From: a virus
Direction: 5' to 3' (one strand)
DNA: 64,000 bases
IMG/VR virus record: IMGVR_UViG_3300029448_000010
Location: 1 to 64,000 of that record
The notes under the pieces: model-generated
Told to the model about the DNA's origin: nothing
Seen by the model: only the letters and a program-made list of their open reading frames with translations
The model's database searches: none
Position numbers and translations under genes: made by a program
Shown here: in pieces, positions 49,712 through 59,468 of the stretch
Layout of the letters: each line of letters begins with the position of its first letter
Numbering within the stretch: position 1 is the first letter of the stretch

Positions 49712-50822
49712 GAAGAAGAATATTCAAAGAGATGAGTACGGCAATACTATTGATTCTCCTACCTTAGATTTTATTATCGAATTTAAGAAATGGGAAAAGC
49801 AACTTAGAGGTATTAGTGCTAAACGGATTCAATCAGAAGGCCGAGAGAATAAAGACGGCTCTAGAAAAGCCGTTCCTAAAACCTTGTATGGTCAATTAAG
49901 ACAACATGTTACTGCGGCATTCAGAAGACCTAATTCTGTAAATGCTGGAGATAAAGGCGCATATAAGTTATTAGATAAAATTACTAAAGCAATTAAGACT
50001 AGGACTGTTTTTACTGAAGAAGACCTAGATGACCTTAAAGAGTTTCAAGATGACTTGACTGTATTTGAACAGGCAGAAGGAAAGTTAAATCCTAGAAATA
50101 CTCTATTTACTACTCCTAAAAGTTTCGATGAAGTGGATGGAGAAGTAGTTCCTAGTGAAGCCACTAAGCCACTATACGGTCATTATGTGGATAAATTTTT
50201 TGTGAGAAAATATCCTAAAAAGGGATATAAAGTAAAAACTAAATGGTCTAATTCTAGTATGAATACTGCTAATCCACCATTGGCTCAAGCCTTATTTGCA
50301 GGGCCAAAAAGCCCAAGTGACTTAGGTATTGAAAAAGGATTAATTCAAATCGTCGATGATGCAATAGAGGAATTAGAAAGTGAAAAGATTAATCTATACA
50401 CTATTGGAATTAAGAGAGCAGGGGCATTAGCAAGACTACCTTCTGTTAAGAAGTGGGTTAATTCTGCTATTAGAAATAAAAGATTCTATCCTGAAAACAG
50501 TGGTAAGATTAATTTGAGGGCTATTGGTAATGCTCTATTGGCCCAGACTTTTCCTATTAAAAGTGAAGCCGAGCAAAAGGTGTTAATGATAGCCGCTACT
50601 AATAAGCAGGTAAATTATGCTCAAGATATATTAAGATTCAAAGTAGGTCAAATTACACCTGCGGTCATGACTACTTTAATTAGAGAAGTTATTTCAAGAG
50701 GTTCGCAAGAACACATTAAAGTTAGAAATGGATATTATTTACAGTTAAGAGGATTGTCCGACCCTCCTTCTGAAACACATAAAGACATTAAAAAGAGTTG
50801 GATAGAAATGCTATGGGCGTGA
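49695..50822 (+). CDS. Large late protein without the signature
   Basis: 375 residues from ATG at 49695 with GGAGG upstream. Mostly helical and basic, with no membrane segment. It is one of the few late genes lacking the signature, so it may be non-virion, or a main structural part that does not need a tag. No family is recognised. Confidence 0.75.
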   Translation: MPSQSKKKNIQRDEYGNTIDSPTLDFIIEFKKWEKQLRGISAKRIQSEGRENKDGSRKAVPKTLYGQLRQHVTAAFRRPNSVNAGDKGAYKLLDKITKAIKTRTVFTEEDLDDLKEFQDDLTVFEQAEGKLNPRNTLFTTPKSFDEVDGEVVPSEATKPLYGHYVDKFFVRKYPKKGYKVKTKWSNSSMNTANPPLAQALFAGPKSPSDLGIEKGLIQIVDDAIEELESEKINLYTIGIKRAGALARLPSVKKWVNSAIRNKRFYPENSGKINLRAIGNALLAQTFPIKSEAEQKVLMIAATNKQVNYAQDILRFKVGQITPAVMTTLIREVISRGSQEHIKVRNGYYLQLRGLSDPPSETHKDIKKSWIEMLWA

Positions 50823-50826
50823 TTAA

Positions 50827-51171
50827 ATGAATTGGGAAAATATATTGAAGAAAGATATTAATTGGTTAGATGCGTTTCATAAATTCGGATTTAATGATGG
50901 AGAAAACTATACCGGACAAACAGAAGCAATTGCTGGCTTTTTAGGAACGAAAGGATATTTGTCACATGTAACTAAATCAGGAGGTCATAATACTTTCATT
51001 AGAGCAATATATAAAACAACAATTGCCGAAGGATATGATAAAGAAAAGGTATATCCTCTTGATAGTGAAGAGTCCCGTAGTGGGGCAAGGGAAGATTTTG
51101 CACCTGAATTATTGAAATTATTAGATGACAGATATGGCAAATCAACAAAATCCGAAGGCATTACGAGTTGA
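50827..51171 (+). CDS. Late protein with W-signature (MNWENILKK)
   Basis: 114 residues, with a compact alpha/beta body ('TGQTEAIAGFLGTKGYLSHVT'). It is not recognised. It overlaps the next frame slightly. Confidence 0.75.
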   Translation: MNWENILKKDINWLDAFHKFGFNDGENYTGQTEAIAGFLGTKGYLSHVTKSGGHNTFIRAIYKTTIAEGYDKEKVYPLDSEESRSGAREDFAPELLKLLDDRYGKSTKSEGITS

Positions 51172-51176
51172 TTAAA

Positions 51177-51437
51177 ATGAGTTGGGAAAATATTGTAAAA
51201 CGCAGTAATTCTGATGAACTCGATAAGGTATTAGACATGTATTCAGGACTAAAATTTATTGTAAATGATACTTATGCTGATATGATACCTTTTGTTTCTT
51301 TATTACAAAATGGTTCTTTAGAAGAGGCAAATGATGAATGGAAAAAGATGCAGGGTAACATTAAGGATTTAGAAGGTTCACTGAGAGGCATGCAAGAAGT
51401 TAATGATTTTATTACTAAATTGTTAGGTGATGCTTAA
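51177..51437 (+). CDS. Late helical protein with W-signature (MSWENIVKR)
   Basis: 86 residues from ATG at 51177, acidic and helical. It overlaps the next gene by TAATG. Function is unknown. Confidence 0.75.
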   Translation: MSWENIVKRSNSDELDKVLDMYSGLKFIVNDTYADMIPFVSLLQNGSLEEANDEWKKMQGNIKDLEGSLRGMQEVNDFITKLLGDA

Positions 51438-52093
51438 TGATTACTCGCAAACGATGTGCCGTCTGTCAGCATGATGATAGAGAAGAATTAGAAGCCGCTT
51501 TAGAAGGCGCATTTATTTCCTGTGATGATTTAGATAATAGAGAAGGCTGGAGAAGCGGTACTTCTGCAAAGCATCTTAGAAATCACATGGGGGATTATAC
51601 TAACAGTAGTAATCCTAAATGTAAATTGTGTGTTGACCCAATGAGGAAACATTACGAGGAAGCATTATCCGATGGTAATATCACTGCTGAAGGCGTTTCT
51701 CTAGCACTTGATGTTACTAAGGAACAGGTACAGCGACACATGAAGCACCACTTAGCACCTTTGGTTCAACAATCTGCCGCCAACATTATAGCGAAAAAGG
51801 AAGTAAATGAAATCGAACTACTAAGTACTAACATACAAAGGTTAGATGATAAGTTAGATGAGTTATTCAGGAATACAGAATTAGAACCTAGAGAGATAGA
51901 TAGCCTAACTAAACTTGCTAAAGAAGTTAGAGAGAGTCTAAAGTATCTTATGGAGTTTAAGGGCAAACTTATTCACAAGAGACAAGACACAATTATTGTC
52001 GCACAAATGCAAGTTGTTCAAGAAGTCCTTGCACAAAACAATCCTGAGATATGGCTTGAGATTAAAAAGAAAATGCAGGAGAAATTACAATGA
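51437..52093 (+). CDS. terS: Probable small terminase subunit with two zinc/HTH repeats
   Basis: 218 residues. Two similar halves each carry CxxC followed by a helix ('CAVCQHDDREELEAAL', 'CKLCVDPMRKHYEEAL') and a later H-x3-H ('HLRNHMG', 'QRHMKHHL'), with 'SLALDVTKEQVQRHM' as a helix-turn-helix. The C-terminal half is helical and suited to oligomerisation. A DNA-recognition HTH plus oligomerising helix, encoded upstream of the large terminase, fits TerS. No W-signature, as expected for a packaging enzyme rather than a virion part. Confidence 0.65.
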   Translation: MITRKRCAVCQHDDREELEAALEGAFISCDDLDNREGWRSGTSAKHLRNHMGDYTNSSNPKCKLCVDPMRKHYEEALSDGNITAEGVSLALDVTKEQVQRHMKHHLAPLVQQSAANIIAKKEVNEIELLSTNIQRLDDKLDELFRNTELEPREIDSLTKLAKEVRESLKYLMEFKGKLIHKRQDTIIVAQMQVVQEVLAQNNPEIWLEIKKKMQEKLQ

Positions 52094-52326
52094 GTTGGTT
52101 TGATATATTGAAACAAGAATCGGTAAAAGCATTGGTTGAAGATGCTTTAGATTTGCATAGTAGGGGTCGTGATTTTTACAAAGAAACTTATACAAAAGAA
52201 GATATTAAGCAAATGATGGACTTTTTCAAAAAGGAAAATAAAAGAGATAGGCTAGACCAATTTGATACGGACTATAATAGTAAAGCAATAAGACTACTAG
52301 AAAAAGCATTGGAGGAATTACAATGA
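52090..52326 (+). CDS. Late protein with W-signature (MSWFDILKQ)
   Basis: 78 residues, charged and helical. It shares its first 15 bases with the gene starting at 49340 (ATGAGTTGGTTTGAT). It overlaps both neighbours by ATGA. Confidence 0.75.
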   Translation: MSWFDILKQESVKALVEDALDLHSRGRDFYKETYTKEDIKQMMDFFKKENKRDRLDQFDTDYNSKAIRLLEKALEELQ

Positions 52327-52709
52327 GTTGGAAAGATATAATTAAAGCACCATTTGATGCACCTAGAAGAAGTAGGGCATTCAGGGCTAGAAGTAAGGCT
52401 GAAGAAGAAATAAGTGCAACAAAACCTAAAGAGGATTTATCCACTGACATTTCTGCTTTTGCTTCTAAGATTATTGACCCTCAGATGGAAAGATACGGTA
52501 GGGCTTTTGTGGATATAACAAAAAATAAAGATTGGAAAGAATTTTCTGAATTATTGGATAAATACAAAGGTAAGGATAGACTAGCGAATGAACTCGGTAA
52601 ATTATACAATACCAAAGTGTTCATTACCCATAGGCCGTCTAAAGGCGACCCTAGAGATGAAGACTATGTTATTGATATTGGAGCAAACCACGAAGAAAGA
52701 GGTGCTTAA
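52323..52709 (+). CDS. Late protein with W-signature (MSWKDIIKA)
   Basis: 128 residues: tag, basic linker ('DAPRRSRAFRARSKA'), then a helical-beta body. It is not recognised. Confidence 0.75.
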   Translation: MSWKDIIKAPFDAPRRSRAFRARSKAEEEISATKPKEDLSTDISAFASKIIDPQMERYGRAFVDITKNKDWKEFSELLDKYKGKDRLANELGKLYNTKVFITHRPSKGDPRDEDYVIDIGANHEERGA

Positions 52710-52711
52710 TA

Positions 52712-53134
52712 ATGAGTTGGAAAGAAACACTAAAAGCCCACTGCGGCACAGAGGAAAAATTAGAAGACGATGACCCATTTGAAAAACTAGTCGGTAATCA
52801 AGATGAAATAGATGCTGACGGTGATGGTAAAATAACAGGAAATGATTTTAAGATTCTAGGAAGAAAGTCTAAACTAAAGAAAGCAAGAGACATGAAGCAA
52901 GTCCCTCTATCTAATGGCAAGACCTATCCACAGAATATTAGAATATTTGAAGCCACTTTGAAAAAAGAAGGTGGTGCGGCTGGTATTAAGAATTTAGTTG
53001 ATGCAAGTAAACTATCAAAAAAAGAAGTGAAGGCTGTTCTTGATATAATGAAGAACATAAGGATTCACAAGTATGGAGACATTATTCTAATGGATGGATT
53101 ACCTAAAGGAAAAGGGAGAGGGTTCACTGCATGA
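52712..53134 (+). CDS. Late protein with W-signature and an EF-hand-like loop
   Basis: 140 residues (MSWKETLKA). 'DADGDGKITGND' near residue 33 is a canonical 12-residue EF-hand calcium loop (D-x-D-x-D-G-x-I-x-x-x-D). A basic helical body follows and a Gly/Lys-rich end ('PKGKGRGFTA'). Calcium binding may stabilise the virion in seawater or act in uncoating. Confidence 0.8.
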   Translation: MSWKETLKAHCGTEEKLEDDDPFEKLVGNQDEIDADGDGKITGNDFKILGRKSKLKKARDMKQVPLSNGKTYPQNIRIFEATLKKEGGAAGIKNLVDASKLSKKEVKAVLDIMKNIRIHKYGDIILMDGLPKGKGRGFTA

Positions 53135-53394
53135 GTTGGGAAAATATAATTAAAAGAGGCCGAAGTTATGGTCGTAAAAAAAGAGCCGCCGAACATAACG
53201 CACCTACTCTTAAACAAATAGAAGAATTAGAGAAAGACCTTGAAAAGCATAAGGTTGAATTATCAACTTTAGGAACAAGTCAGCAAATTGAAAGATATGG
53301 TTTTGAAACACAGATGAACAAGGTTCGCAAAAAAGAAAAAGTCATTCGTTCATTAGAAAGCAAAATAAAAGAATTAAAGGATAAACTGAAGTGA
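53131..53394 (+). CDS. Late coiled-coil protein with W-signature (MSWENIIKR)
   Basis: 87 residues. Heptad-like charged helices from residue 28 to the end. It has a basic N-terminus after the tag and is a bridging or scaffold candidate. Confidence 0.75.
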   Translation: MSWENIIKRGRSYGRKKRAAEHNAPTLKQIEELEKDLEKHKVELSTLGTSQQIERYGFETQMNKVRKKEKVIRSLESKIKELKDKLK

Positions 53395-53398
53395 TAAC

Positions 53399-53800
53399 AT
53401 GGATTGGCATATTATTCTAAAGAAACTTGTGTGTCCTACGGCAACACAAGACCTGAAACTCAACACTAAAAATAGAGATAGGGCAATAAAAGAAAAACAT
53501 ATTCAATATGGCCCTCTCAATCTAAACGATGAAAAGTATTGGGAAGAATATGCTAAGAAGTGGAATACTACTGCTGATGTGGCTAAGGAATCTAATTGTA
53601 GTAATTGTGTTGCATTTGACATATCTCCAAGAATGGATGACTGTATGCCACTAAATACAGACGAAGATGGCCGACTAGGTTATTGTTGGATGCACGATTT
53701 CAAATGCCATTCTGTGAGAACTTGTTATACTTGGGCTAAAGGAGGCCCAATTGATGACGATAAGGCTTCTAAAGAAAATCAAATGAGAGGCCGCAGGTGA
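53399..53800 (+). CDS. Late protein with W-signature and cysteine cluster (MDWHIILKK)
   Basis: 133 residues. Cysteines in 'CSNCVAFDISPRMDDC' and later 'YCWMHDFKCHSVRTC' could form an Fe-S or zinc site; the C-x2-C...C pattern with Trp and His resembles high-potential-like or metal-binding viral proteins. Assignment is uncertain. Confidence 0.75.
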   Translation: MDWHIILKKLVCPTATQDLKLNTKNRDRAIKEKHIQYGPLNLNDEKYWEEYAKKWNTTADVAKESNCSNCVAFDISPRMDDCMPLNTDEDGRLGYCWMHDFKCHSVRTCYTWAKGGPIDDDKASKENQMRGRR

Positions 53801-53804
53801 TTGA

Positions 53805-55913
53805 ATGAAAAAATTTCCGGATAGTCTAATTGAATTATTTGCTATGTTGGCTGACGATAAGCGAGCCAAAGTATTGTTTAACATTAAATCTAGCAAGGTT
53901 GGTAAAAAAAGCATTACTAACCCTGTATTCGATGGTATGGTAAATCACTTCAGGGCAAATGAAATTAGTCAAGATTCAGTTAGACAATATCTTAGGGATA
54001 ATGATATTCTTGCAACTCTAATACCTAATTCTTTAGGTAAAGCCGAAAGACTACAATTACGAAGTAATATGGCTAACAATTTAGAAACTCTTATTCAGAA
54101 TTTAGGTAAAAGACAATCCCGTGACCAAACTCAACGCTTACTTGATGCTATCTTAGCAGATGATAATAAATCTAAAGCAGGTATTGTGGCTTTGAATGTG
54201 TTTATTAAGGATGCTAGCCCAAGAAAGATAAGGGAGATAAAAGATGATTACTTAACTCCCGAAATAAGACTAAACTTAATAGGAATTGTTGAAAAATACG
54301 CCTCCAAAAAGAAAAATTTTACTCCAAGTGACTTCGATAAAGACACAATGATTAACTTAAATAACAATTTGATAACAATTCGCTCCACAGCAACAGAAAT
54401 TGACGCAAAAGAACTCAATGACGAAGCCAAAAAGAACGGTTGGACTAGAGAATCGTCAGGTAATAGCGTTATTTTAAGAAAAATATTCAAAATGGGCGTT
54501 AAAACCACAGAAGAGTCACTAAGAAAGTTAATTCAAGATGATTTACCTTCAGTTGAATCTGCTAATGATGGACAAAACACTCAAATTACTCAAAAACCAT
54601 CAGATTTACGCAGATTATTGTATGGAAAAGAAGCAACTTTCAAAACAATAGGTGGTTTTTCTCAAATTGCGGCTAAAATGCAAGTTATACTAGAAGACTT
54701 CGGTACTGTTGATAAAGAAATCATAGAAAGTTGGTTTAAATTAGTGACAGAAGGTGTAGGTACGGGATTAAGTTCAGATGCGGAGTTTATGAAGGCAATT
54801 ACTAACTTTAAAGTCAATGGTTCTTCTATGTATGGTAAGTTTTTAAGCGGAAAAACGCAATCAAAGAACCATAAGGCATCTTTTTATGTTAGAGAGTTAT
54901 TGGAACAGCCTCTTAGTCAAAACTTATTCGATGAAGTTATGAAAAACATCAAAGGTAGTCTTAGAGTGTCTAGGCAGAATTGGATAGCATGGAAAAAGGC
55001 TTCTTTAGATACTAAAAAAGAAAAAGATGCTTTTGAGATTGATGCTAGAAAGCCATTAACTGATGAATCTAGACAGGCTTTTGAAGAAACTTATCTTACA
55101 GCGACTAGAAATTCAATACAAGCGATTATGCTAGAATATCTCAAAGATGAGGAAGGATTAGAAATAAGCGATAGTGACTATGTTATATTAAATGAAAATC
55201 AGAAAAAGGAATCTCAAATAGCGTTAATAGAAGATTCAGAAATTATGGAAAAGATTTCTGCACTCCGTACTGACATATTAGACGATAAAGATGCTTTAAT
55301 ATTTTACAAGGATTGGTTGAAAGAAAACGACTATGCTGAAGATTTAACCTTATTTAGAGAAAGAAGGATGGTATCTCAATTACCTACGAAAGAAACTGAG
55401 GAAATAGATTTTACTTATTTAGATACCGAGTCCGAATTGACTAGGGTTATATATTCTGTAATACATAATGCGCCAACCAAAGTCACAGAAGATAAAGACG
55501 GCGAGAAAGTCGAGAGGCCGATAGATGGTATTTTCAGAAAATATTTAGGCAACAGGTCAAAGTTAGCAAAGTATGTAAAATCTAATAAGAAGGACATAAA
55601 AGAAGGTCTAGTAGTATTCTATCATATCTGTAATACTATGGGGTCTTCTTTGGTGACAGAAGCACAAGCCATAGACAAGCATACATCAAAAGGCTTATCT
55701 GCGGAAAACGAGTCGCTGCTAGCAGCAGTAAAGAAATTTGCCGCTAAAATGGAAAGAAGTCTTAAATTATTCAAAAATAGGTTTAAAGAAGAATTAGGCA
55801 CAAGACTGAAAGATATAGCAGATAGCCCAAAAAAGTACCCTGCTGTTTATGATAAACAACCTTACATAACTAAACTAATTAAGTATTCACTGCTAAAGAG
55901 GCGACCACAATGA
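53805..55913 (+). CDS. Very large helical late protein
   Basis: 702 residues with no membrane segment and no W-signature. Mostly charged helices with basic and acidic patches. A pair with the next gene, together making over 20 percent of the late block. Possible internal core or tape-measure-like protein, although the position among head genes and absence of hydrophobic segments argue against a classic tape measure. No family recognised. Confidence 0.75.
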   Translation: MKKFPDSLIELFAMLADDKRAKVLFNIKSSKVGKKSITNPVFDGMVNHFRANEISQDSVRQYLRDNDILATLIPNSLGKAERLQLRSNMANNLETLIQNLGKRQSRDQTQRLLDAILADDNKSKAGIVALNVFIKDASPRKIREIKDDYLTPEIRLNLIGIVEKYASKKKNFTPSDFDKDTMINLNNNLITIRSTATEIDAKELNDEAKKNGWTRESSGNSVILRKIFKMGVKTTEESLRKLIQDDLPSVESANDGQNTQITQKPSDLRRLLYGKEATFKTIGGFSQIAAKMQVILEDFGTVDKEIIESWFKLVTEGVGTGLSSDAEFMKAITNFKVNGSSMYGKFLSGKTQSKNHKASFYVRELLEQPLSQNLFDEVMKNIKGSLRVSRQNWIAWKKASLDTKKEKDAFEIDARKPLTDESRQAFEETYLTATRNSIQAIMLEYLKDEEGLEISDSDYVILNENQKKESQIALIEDSEIMEKISALRTDILDDKDALIFYKDWLKENDYAEDLTLFRERRMVSQLPTKETEEIDFTYLDTESELTRVIYSVIHNAPTKVTEDKDGEKVERPIDGIFRKYLGNRSKLAKYVKSNKKDIKEGLVVFYHICNTMGSSLVTEAQAIDKHTSKGLSAENESLLAAVKKFAAKMERSLKLFKNRFKEELGTRLKDIADSPKKYPAVYDKQPYITKLIKYSLLKRRPQ

Positions 55914-58567
55914 CTAAACAATTAAATAAGTATTTGCCTAGTCAGGCTAAAGAGATTCTAAATGCTTCTGAAAAGGAATTTAGAAGAGTTGTTGGTGGAA
56001 GTAGCCAAAGTGATAAAAAGAAAGCAATTACTTCAATAGAAGATTCTATTAGAGAGAACATAATGAAGTATAGAAAGGTTCTTAGAACTAATATAGGAAC
56101 TAAAACTAGACAGGCTACTAGTAAGGAAGTTAGAGAAGTTATTTTACAAATCATACAAGAAGTAAATGAGCATTTAATGACTTTAAAAACTGAGAAAAAA
56201 ATGCCTTCTAGTAAAGATATAGCAGTACAAGAACATATAATAGATTCTATTAGAGATATATTAGAAGATACTAAGCATGTAAGATATAGCGGTGCTAAGT
56301 TAAAGGTTGAGGATATTATGTCTAATTCCTTTTCATCTGACCAAATAACTACTACTAAAAAGATTAATGTTTCTGAAATAGAATCAGACATTAAAATCCT
56401 TTTTAATACAAAAGAATACCCTATTCCTAATCATATTAAAAAGAATTTAAGGGCTTTTACTGAAAGGCTTGAAGAATTGTCTAAAGCAAAGACTACTAGA
56501 TTCAAAATACATAGACATGAATCCCATTTGAAAAAGATTTTTGGTAGCGATACTCAAAGGGCTAAAGATGCTAAAGATAGAAAGGCCACATATAAGTTTT
56601 GGAAAGGTATTGCTGGTCATGAAGATGATTTAGAAACTGAATTAGATAAGTTAGTTGTATTATTAAAAAAAGGTAATCCAAGTGATGCTAAAGCCGATAA
56701 AGATGTAGCGGCATTTCTAAAGTTTATGTCTGATGAACCTGATTTGAAGTATGTTTATCCATTCCCTAAAAAGACATTAGGCTTTGCTGATTTACATGCA
56801 AGGTCGTATCAATTCCTACTTAATTTCCTTAAACTGTTTAATTATGATGTTAACTTTAGAGGAAGTAAAAGTAGTTATGCGGGTAAAGGAGATTCCGACG
56901 CACCTAGCGATGATGACGATACTTCGGATTCAGAAGTAACAGGCGGTACAGGTCGAGAAGAAGTAGTATCAGACGAACCTCAAGACTGGGATGATAGCAA
57001 GGAATTAGATGTTCAAACAGAACAGAATATAGCCGCAGAAGCCCAAAGAGCAGATAGAGCGAATCAATTGACCGTAGGTGAAGATGTAGTAAGAGATGTA
57101 TTCAGTAATCCTGAAGTTTCAGAATTGATAAAAGATATGGAGAAAGAAGATTACGACCCATTAGGTATATTAGTAGTAAAAGATGACTTAAAGAGTTTAA
57201 TGCCTTTATATGGAGAAATAGACGAAATTAAAGACTATTTAGAAGAAAAGAGAGCCTTGCTAGATATAGATGAAGACGATGAAGAGGCTATTTTTAAGAC
57301 ATTTATGGATGATTTAGAGAGAATACACTCTTTAGCAGACAGTCTAAAAGAGTTCCATTTACCTATATTTGCGGCGGAAAACCCTGTAATTAGAGAAGAA
57401 TATCCAGAATTGAAGGCTAAAGCAGGGTCAACAGGTGCAGACATTGATAGATTTTTAGAATTGTTTGCTAATTTAATCCAAGATGAAAAAGCGACTATGG
57501 CTAATGTAACTGCTCTTGATTTAAGGGGCGCAAGCACCGGAGGGAAAAAGGAAGAAAAAGCCCCACCAAGATATTTCAAATATGTTAAGGGAGTTGCCTC
57601 AAGAAAAGGTTCTCCTAGACAGTCCTTTAAAGCAGCAAGTTCAGCAAACTCTAAGATTAATGCGGCTATTAATAGAGTAGTTAAAGAAATGGCACATGTA
57701 TTTATTACTCCACAAATGTCTCATTTAGATGCGGGAATATCTCTCCCCTTTAAGAATAACTTTGCTCTAAGATTAATTTCCTCAACTAAAAAATTAGATG
57801 AAAAGTTTAAGATTTATCAAGCCATAAATCAAAAGTTTATGAGTACAGGAGAAGCATTCATAGATGAAGAAGCCGTGGTTAAATTAAGGTCATTTACTAA
57901 TATGCTGGCTAAAGGTGATGCAGTTCAGAATTTTGAGAACATTAAATCGGCAGGTGCTAAGTTTGCAGAGGCATTGTATGACATCGCTGAATATACTGAA
58001 GATAAAACAAAGACTAAATTAAATAACAACATAAAGGAAAGCATACAAAAAGATGTGGCGGCAATACTAGGTTCTATTAGAAGCATTTCTAATGTTAGAA
58101 GAGATGAATATTTCATGAATAATACATGGGGTAACAAGATAGGAATACTAGACGAGTATAAGAAAAGTAAGAAGGATGGAATAGAAGATATTTCAGTCCT
58201 TAGAGTAATTCTAGATTTGTTGGAAACCAAGCACGGTGAAACTGCAATACCCGACAAGAACGAAAGACAGAAGTTGCTAGATGATTTGAGAGAGATTAAG
58301 AAAAGTGAAGTTAGTGAAAAAATACTAAGTGTTCACGATTCTATTCGGCTACTAAAACAGAAGCCGGTATTTTATGGTAAAAAGAAAATCAATAACTTTG
58401 ACCATATAGGTGACATGATAACTAAGATGGAAAGGGAATACAATTTAGATATTAGCGCAAGTGAGATAACAGGTGTTGTTAATGAATTGGATTCTTTTGA
58501 TAGTATTAGTAAATCTTACGGTATTAGTACAGAACATGTTTATGTGATTAAAGCCAACTTTAGGTGA
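55910..58567 (+). CDS. Very large helical late protein
   Basis: 885 residues, charged and helical. An acidic disordered region ('DAPSDDDDTSDSEVTGG' near residue 325) separates an N-terminal and a C-terminal helical half. It overlaps the previous gene by ATGA. No W-signature. May form an internal scaffold or DNA-associated core. It is not recognised. Confidence 0.75.
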   Translation: MTKQLNKYLPSQAKEILNASEKEFRRVVGGSSQSDKKKAITSIEDSIRENIMKYRKVLRTNIGTKTRQATSKEVREVILQIIQEVNEHLMTLKTEKKMPSSKDIAVQEHIIDSIRDILEDTKHVRYSGAKLKVEDIMSNSFSSDQITTTKKINVSEIESDIKILFNTKEYPIPNHIKKNLRAFTERLEELSKAKTTRFKIHRHESHLKKIFGSDTQRAKDAKDRKATYKFWKGIAGHEDDLETELDKLVVLLKKGNPSDAKADKDVAAFLKFMSDEPDLKYVYPFPKKTLGFADLHARSYQFLLNFLKLFNYDVNFRGSKSSYAGKGDSDAPSDDDDTSDSEVTGGTGREEVVSDEPQDWDDSKELDVQTEQNIAAEAQRADRANQLTVGEDVVRDVFSNPEVSELIKDMEKEDYDPLGILVVKDDLKSLMPLYGEIDEIKDYLEEKRALLDIDEDDEEAIFKTFMDDLERIHSLADSLKEFHLPIFAAENPVIREEYPELKAKAGSTGADIDRFLELFANLIQDEKATMANVTALDLRGASTGGKKEEKAPPRYFKYVKGVASRKGSPRQSFKAASSANSKINAAINRVVKEMAHVFITPQMSHLDAGISLPFKNNFALRLISSTKKLDEKFKIYQAINQKFMSTGEAFIDEEAVVKLRSFTNMLAKGDAVQNFENIKSAGAKFAEALYDIAEYTEDKTKTKLNNNIKESIQKDVAAILGSIRSISNVRRDEYFMNNTWGNKIGILDEYKKSKKDGIEDISVLRVILDLLETKHGETAIPDKNERQKLLDDLREIKKSEVSEKILSVHDSIRLLKQKPVFYGKKKINNFDHIGDMITKMEREYNLDISASEITGVVNELDSFDSISKSYGISTEHVYVIKANFR

Positions 58568-58571
58568 TAGC

Positions 58572-59051
58572 ATGGGTTGGTTTGAGATATTAAAAAGAAC
58601 AGAAATTGTTCCCGAAGAATCTCTTGAGCATTTAGAAGAGTTTGTTTTAGCAGAAGAGAAAGGCTATCCTTCTGTATTGCACCCTCTAAAAATAGTCGCT
58701 GAGTTTGATGATGATACAAACGATTTGAAGGCTTATACTTCTTTTAGAGATTTTGGTAAATTCTTTTTTGTAGGTAATAGTTATTCTTTTGTTAGGGGCG
58801 GCGGTTTTTACAAGAAAGTTCTAAACTTTAGAGACAAGTTTTTAGGTTCTTCTAAACCTAAGATTGCTTTACTTAATGTTAAAGAGTCCACTCAAATAGA
58901 CAGAATGACTTCTTTAGTTGAAGGTAGGGGAGGCATTAAGATAGAAGAATATTCACAAGTGGATGATGTTATGGATGAATCTATGTATAACGAATTTAAG
59001 AAATTACCTATGTTTAGATACCCGCCATTAAAAGAAGGTGAAGAAGAATGA
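58572..59051 (+). CDS. Late protein with W-signature (MGWFEILKR)
   Basis: 159 residues, alpha/beta ('FGKFFFVGNSYSFVRGGGF') ending 'KEGEEE', whose codons supply the GGTGAAGAAG ribosome-binding site for the next gene. Function is unknown. Confidence 0.75.
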   Translation: MGWFEILKRTEIVPEESLEHLEEFVLAEEKGYPSVLHPLKIVAEFDDDTNDLKAYTSFRDFGKFFFVGNSYSFVRGGGFYKKVLNFRDKFLGSSKPKIALLNVKESTQIDRMTSLVEGRGGIKIEEYSQVDDVMDESMYNEFKKLPMFRYPPLKEGEEE

Positions 59052-59464
59052 ATTGGTTTGATGTATTAAAATTAAAAGACGATGATGGAAACTTGTTAAT
59101 TGTTGAAGATGTTGACGAGTTTGTAAGATACCTTAGAGAATCTTTAAGGGCAGTGGCCGCACCTTTCTATGGTACTATTACACAACCAAAGAGCGAAGGA
59201 AATCCTAGAAAATCGAACATAGTTGTAAAGGAAACATGGGTCGATGATAATACCTTAAAGGTAGTAGCCAGCGTAAGAAATCCTAATACGACACAAAGAG
59301 AATACTTTGAAATTATTCTCCGAGAAAATGAAGAAGGAGACTTTTACTTTGATAAGGTTGAAGGGGCGGGAGTGTTCCTATTCCGTAACACTAATGTCAG
59401 TAATTCGGGTAAATTAATACAAGAAATACAGCAAGCGGTTAAGAGATATTTACAAAGTAGTTGA
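59048..59464 (+). CDS. Late protein with W-signature (MNWFDVLKL)
   Basis: 138 residues with a central beta sheet ('NIVVKETWVDDNTLKVVASV') and a helical end. It lies just before the large terminase. Possibly related in fold to the preceding protein. It is not recognised. Confidence 0.75.
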   Translation: MNWFDVLKLKDDDGNLLIVEDVDEFVRYLRESLRAVAAPFYGTITQPKSEGNPRKSNIVVKETWVDDNTLKVVASVRNPNTTQREYFEIILRENEEGDFYFDKVEGAGVFLFRNTNVSNSGKLIQEIQQAVKRYLQSS

Positions 59465-59468
59465 TTGC

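Noticed and set aside
53805-58567. Major capsid protein or tape measure among the giant late proteins
   Set aside because: No HK97-like features, no hydrophobic segments of a tape measure, and the position upstream of terminase and portal is wrong for the capsid gene, which is expected beyond the right edge.
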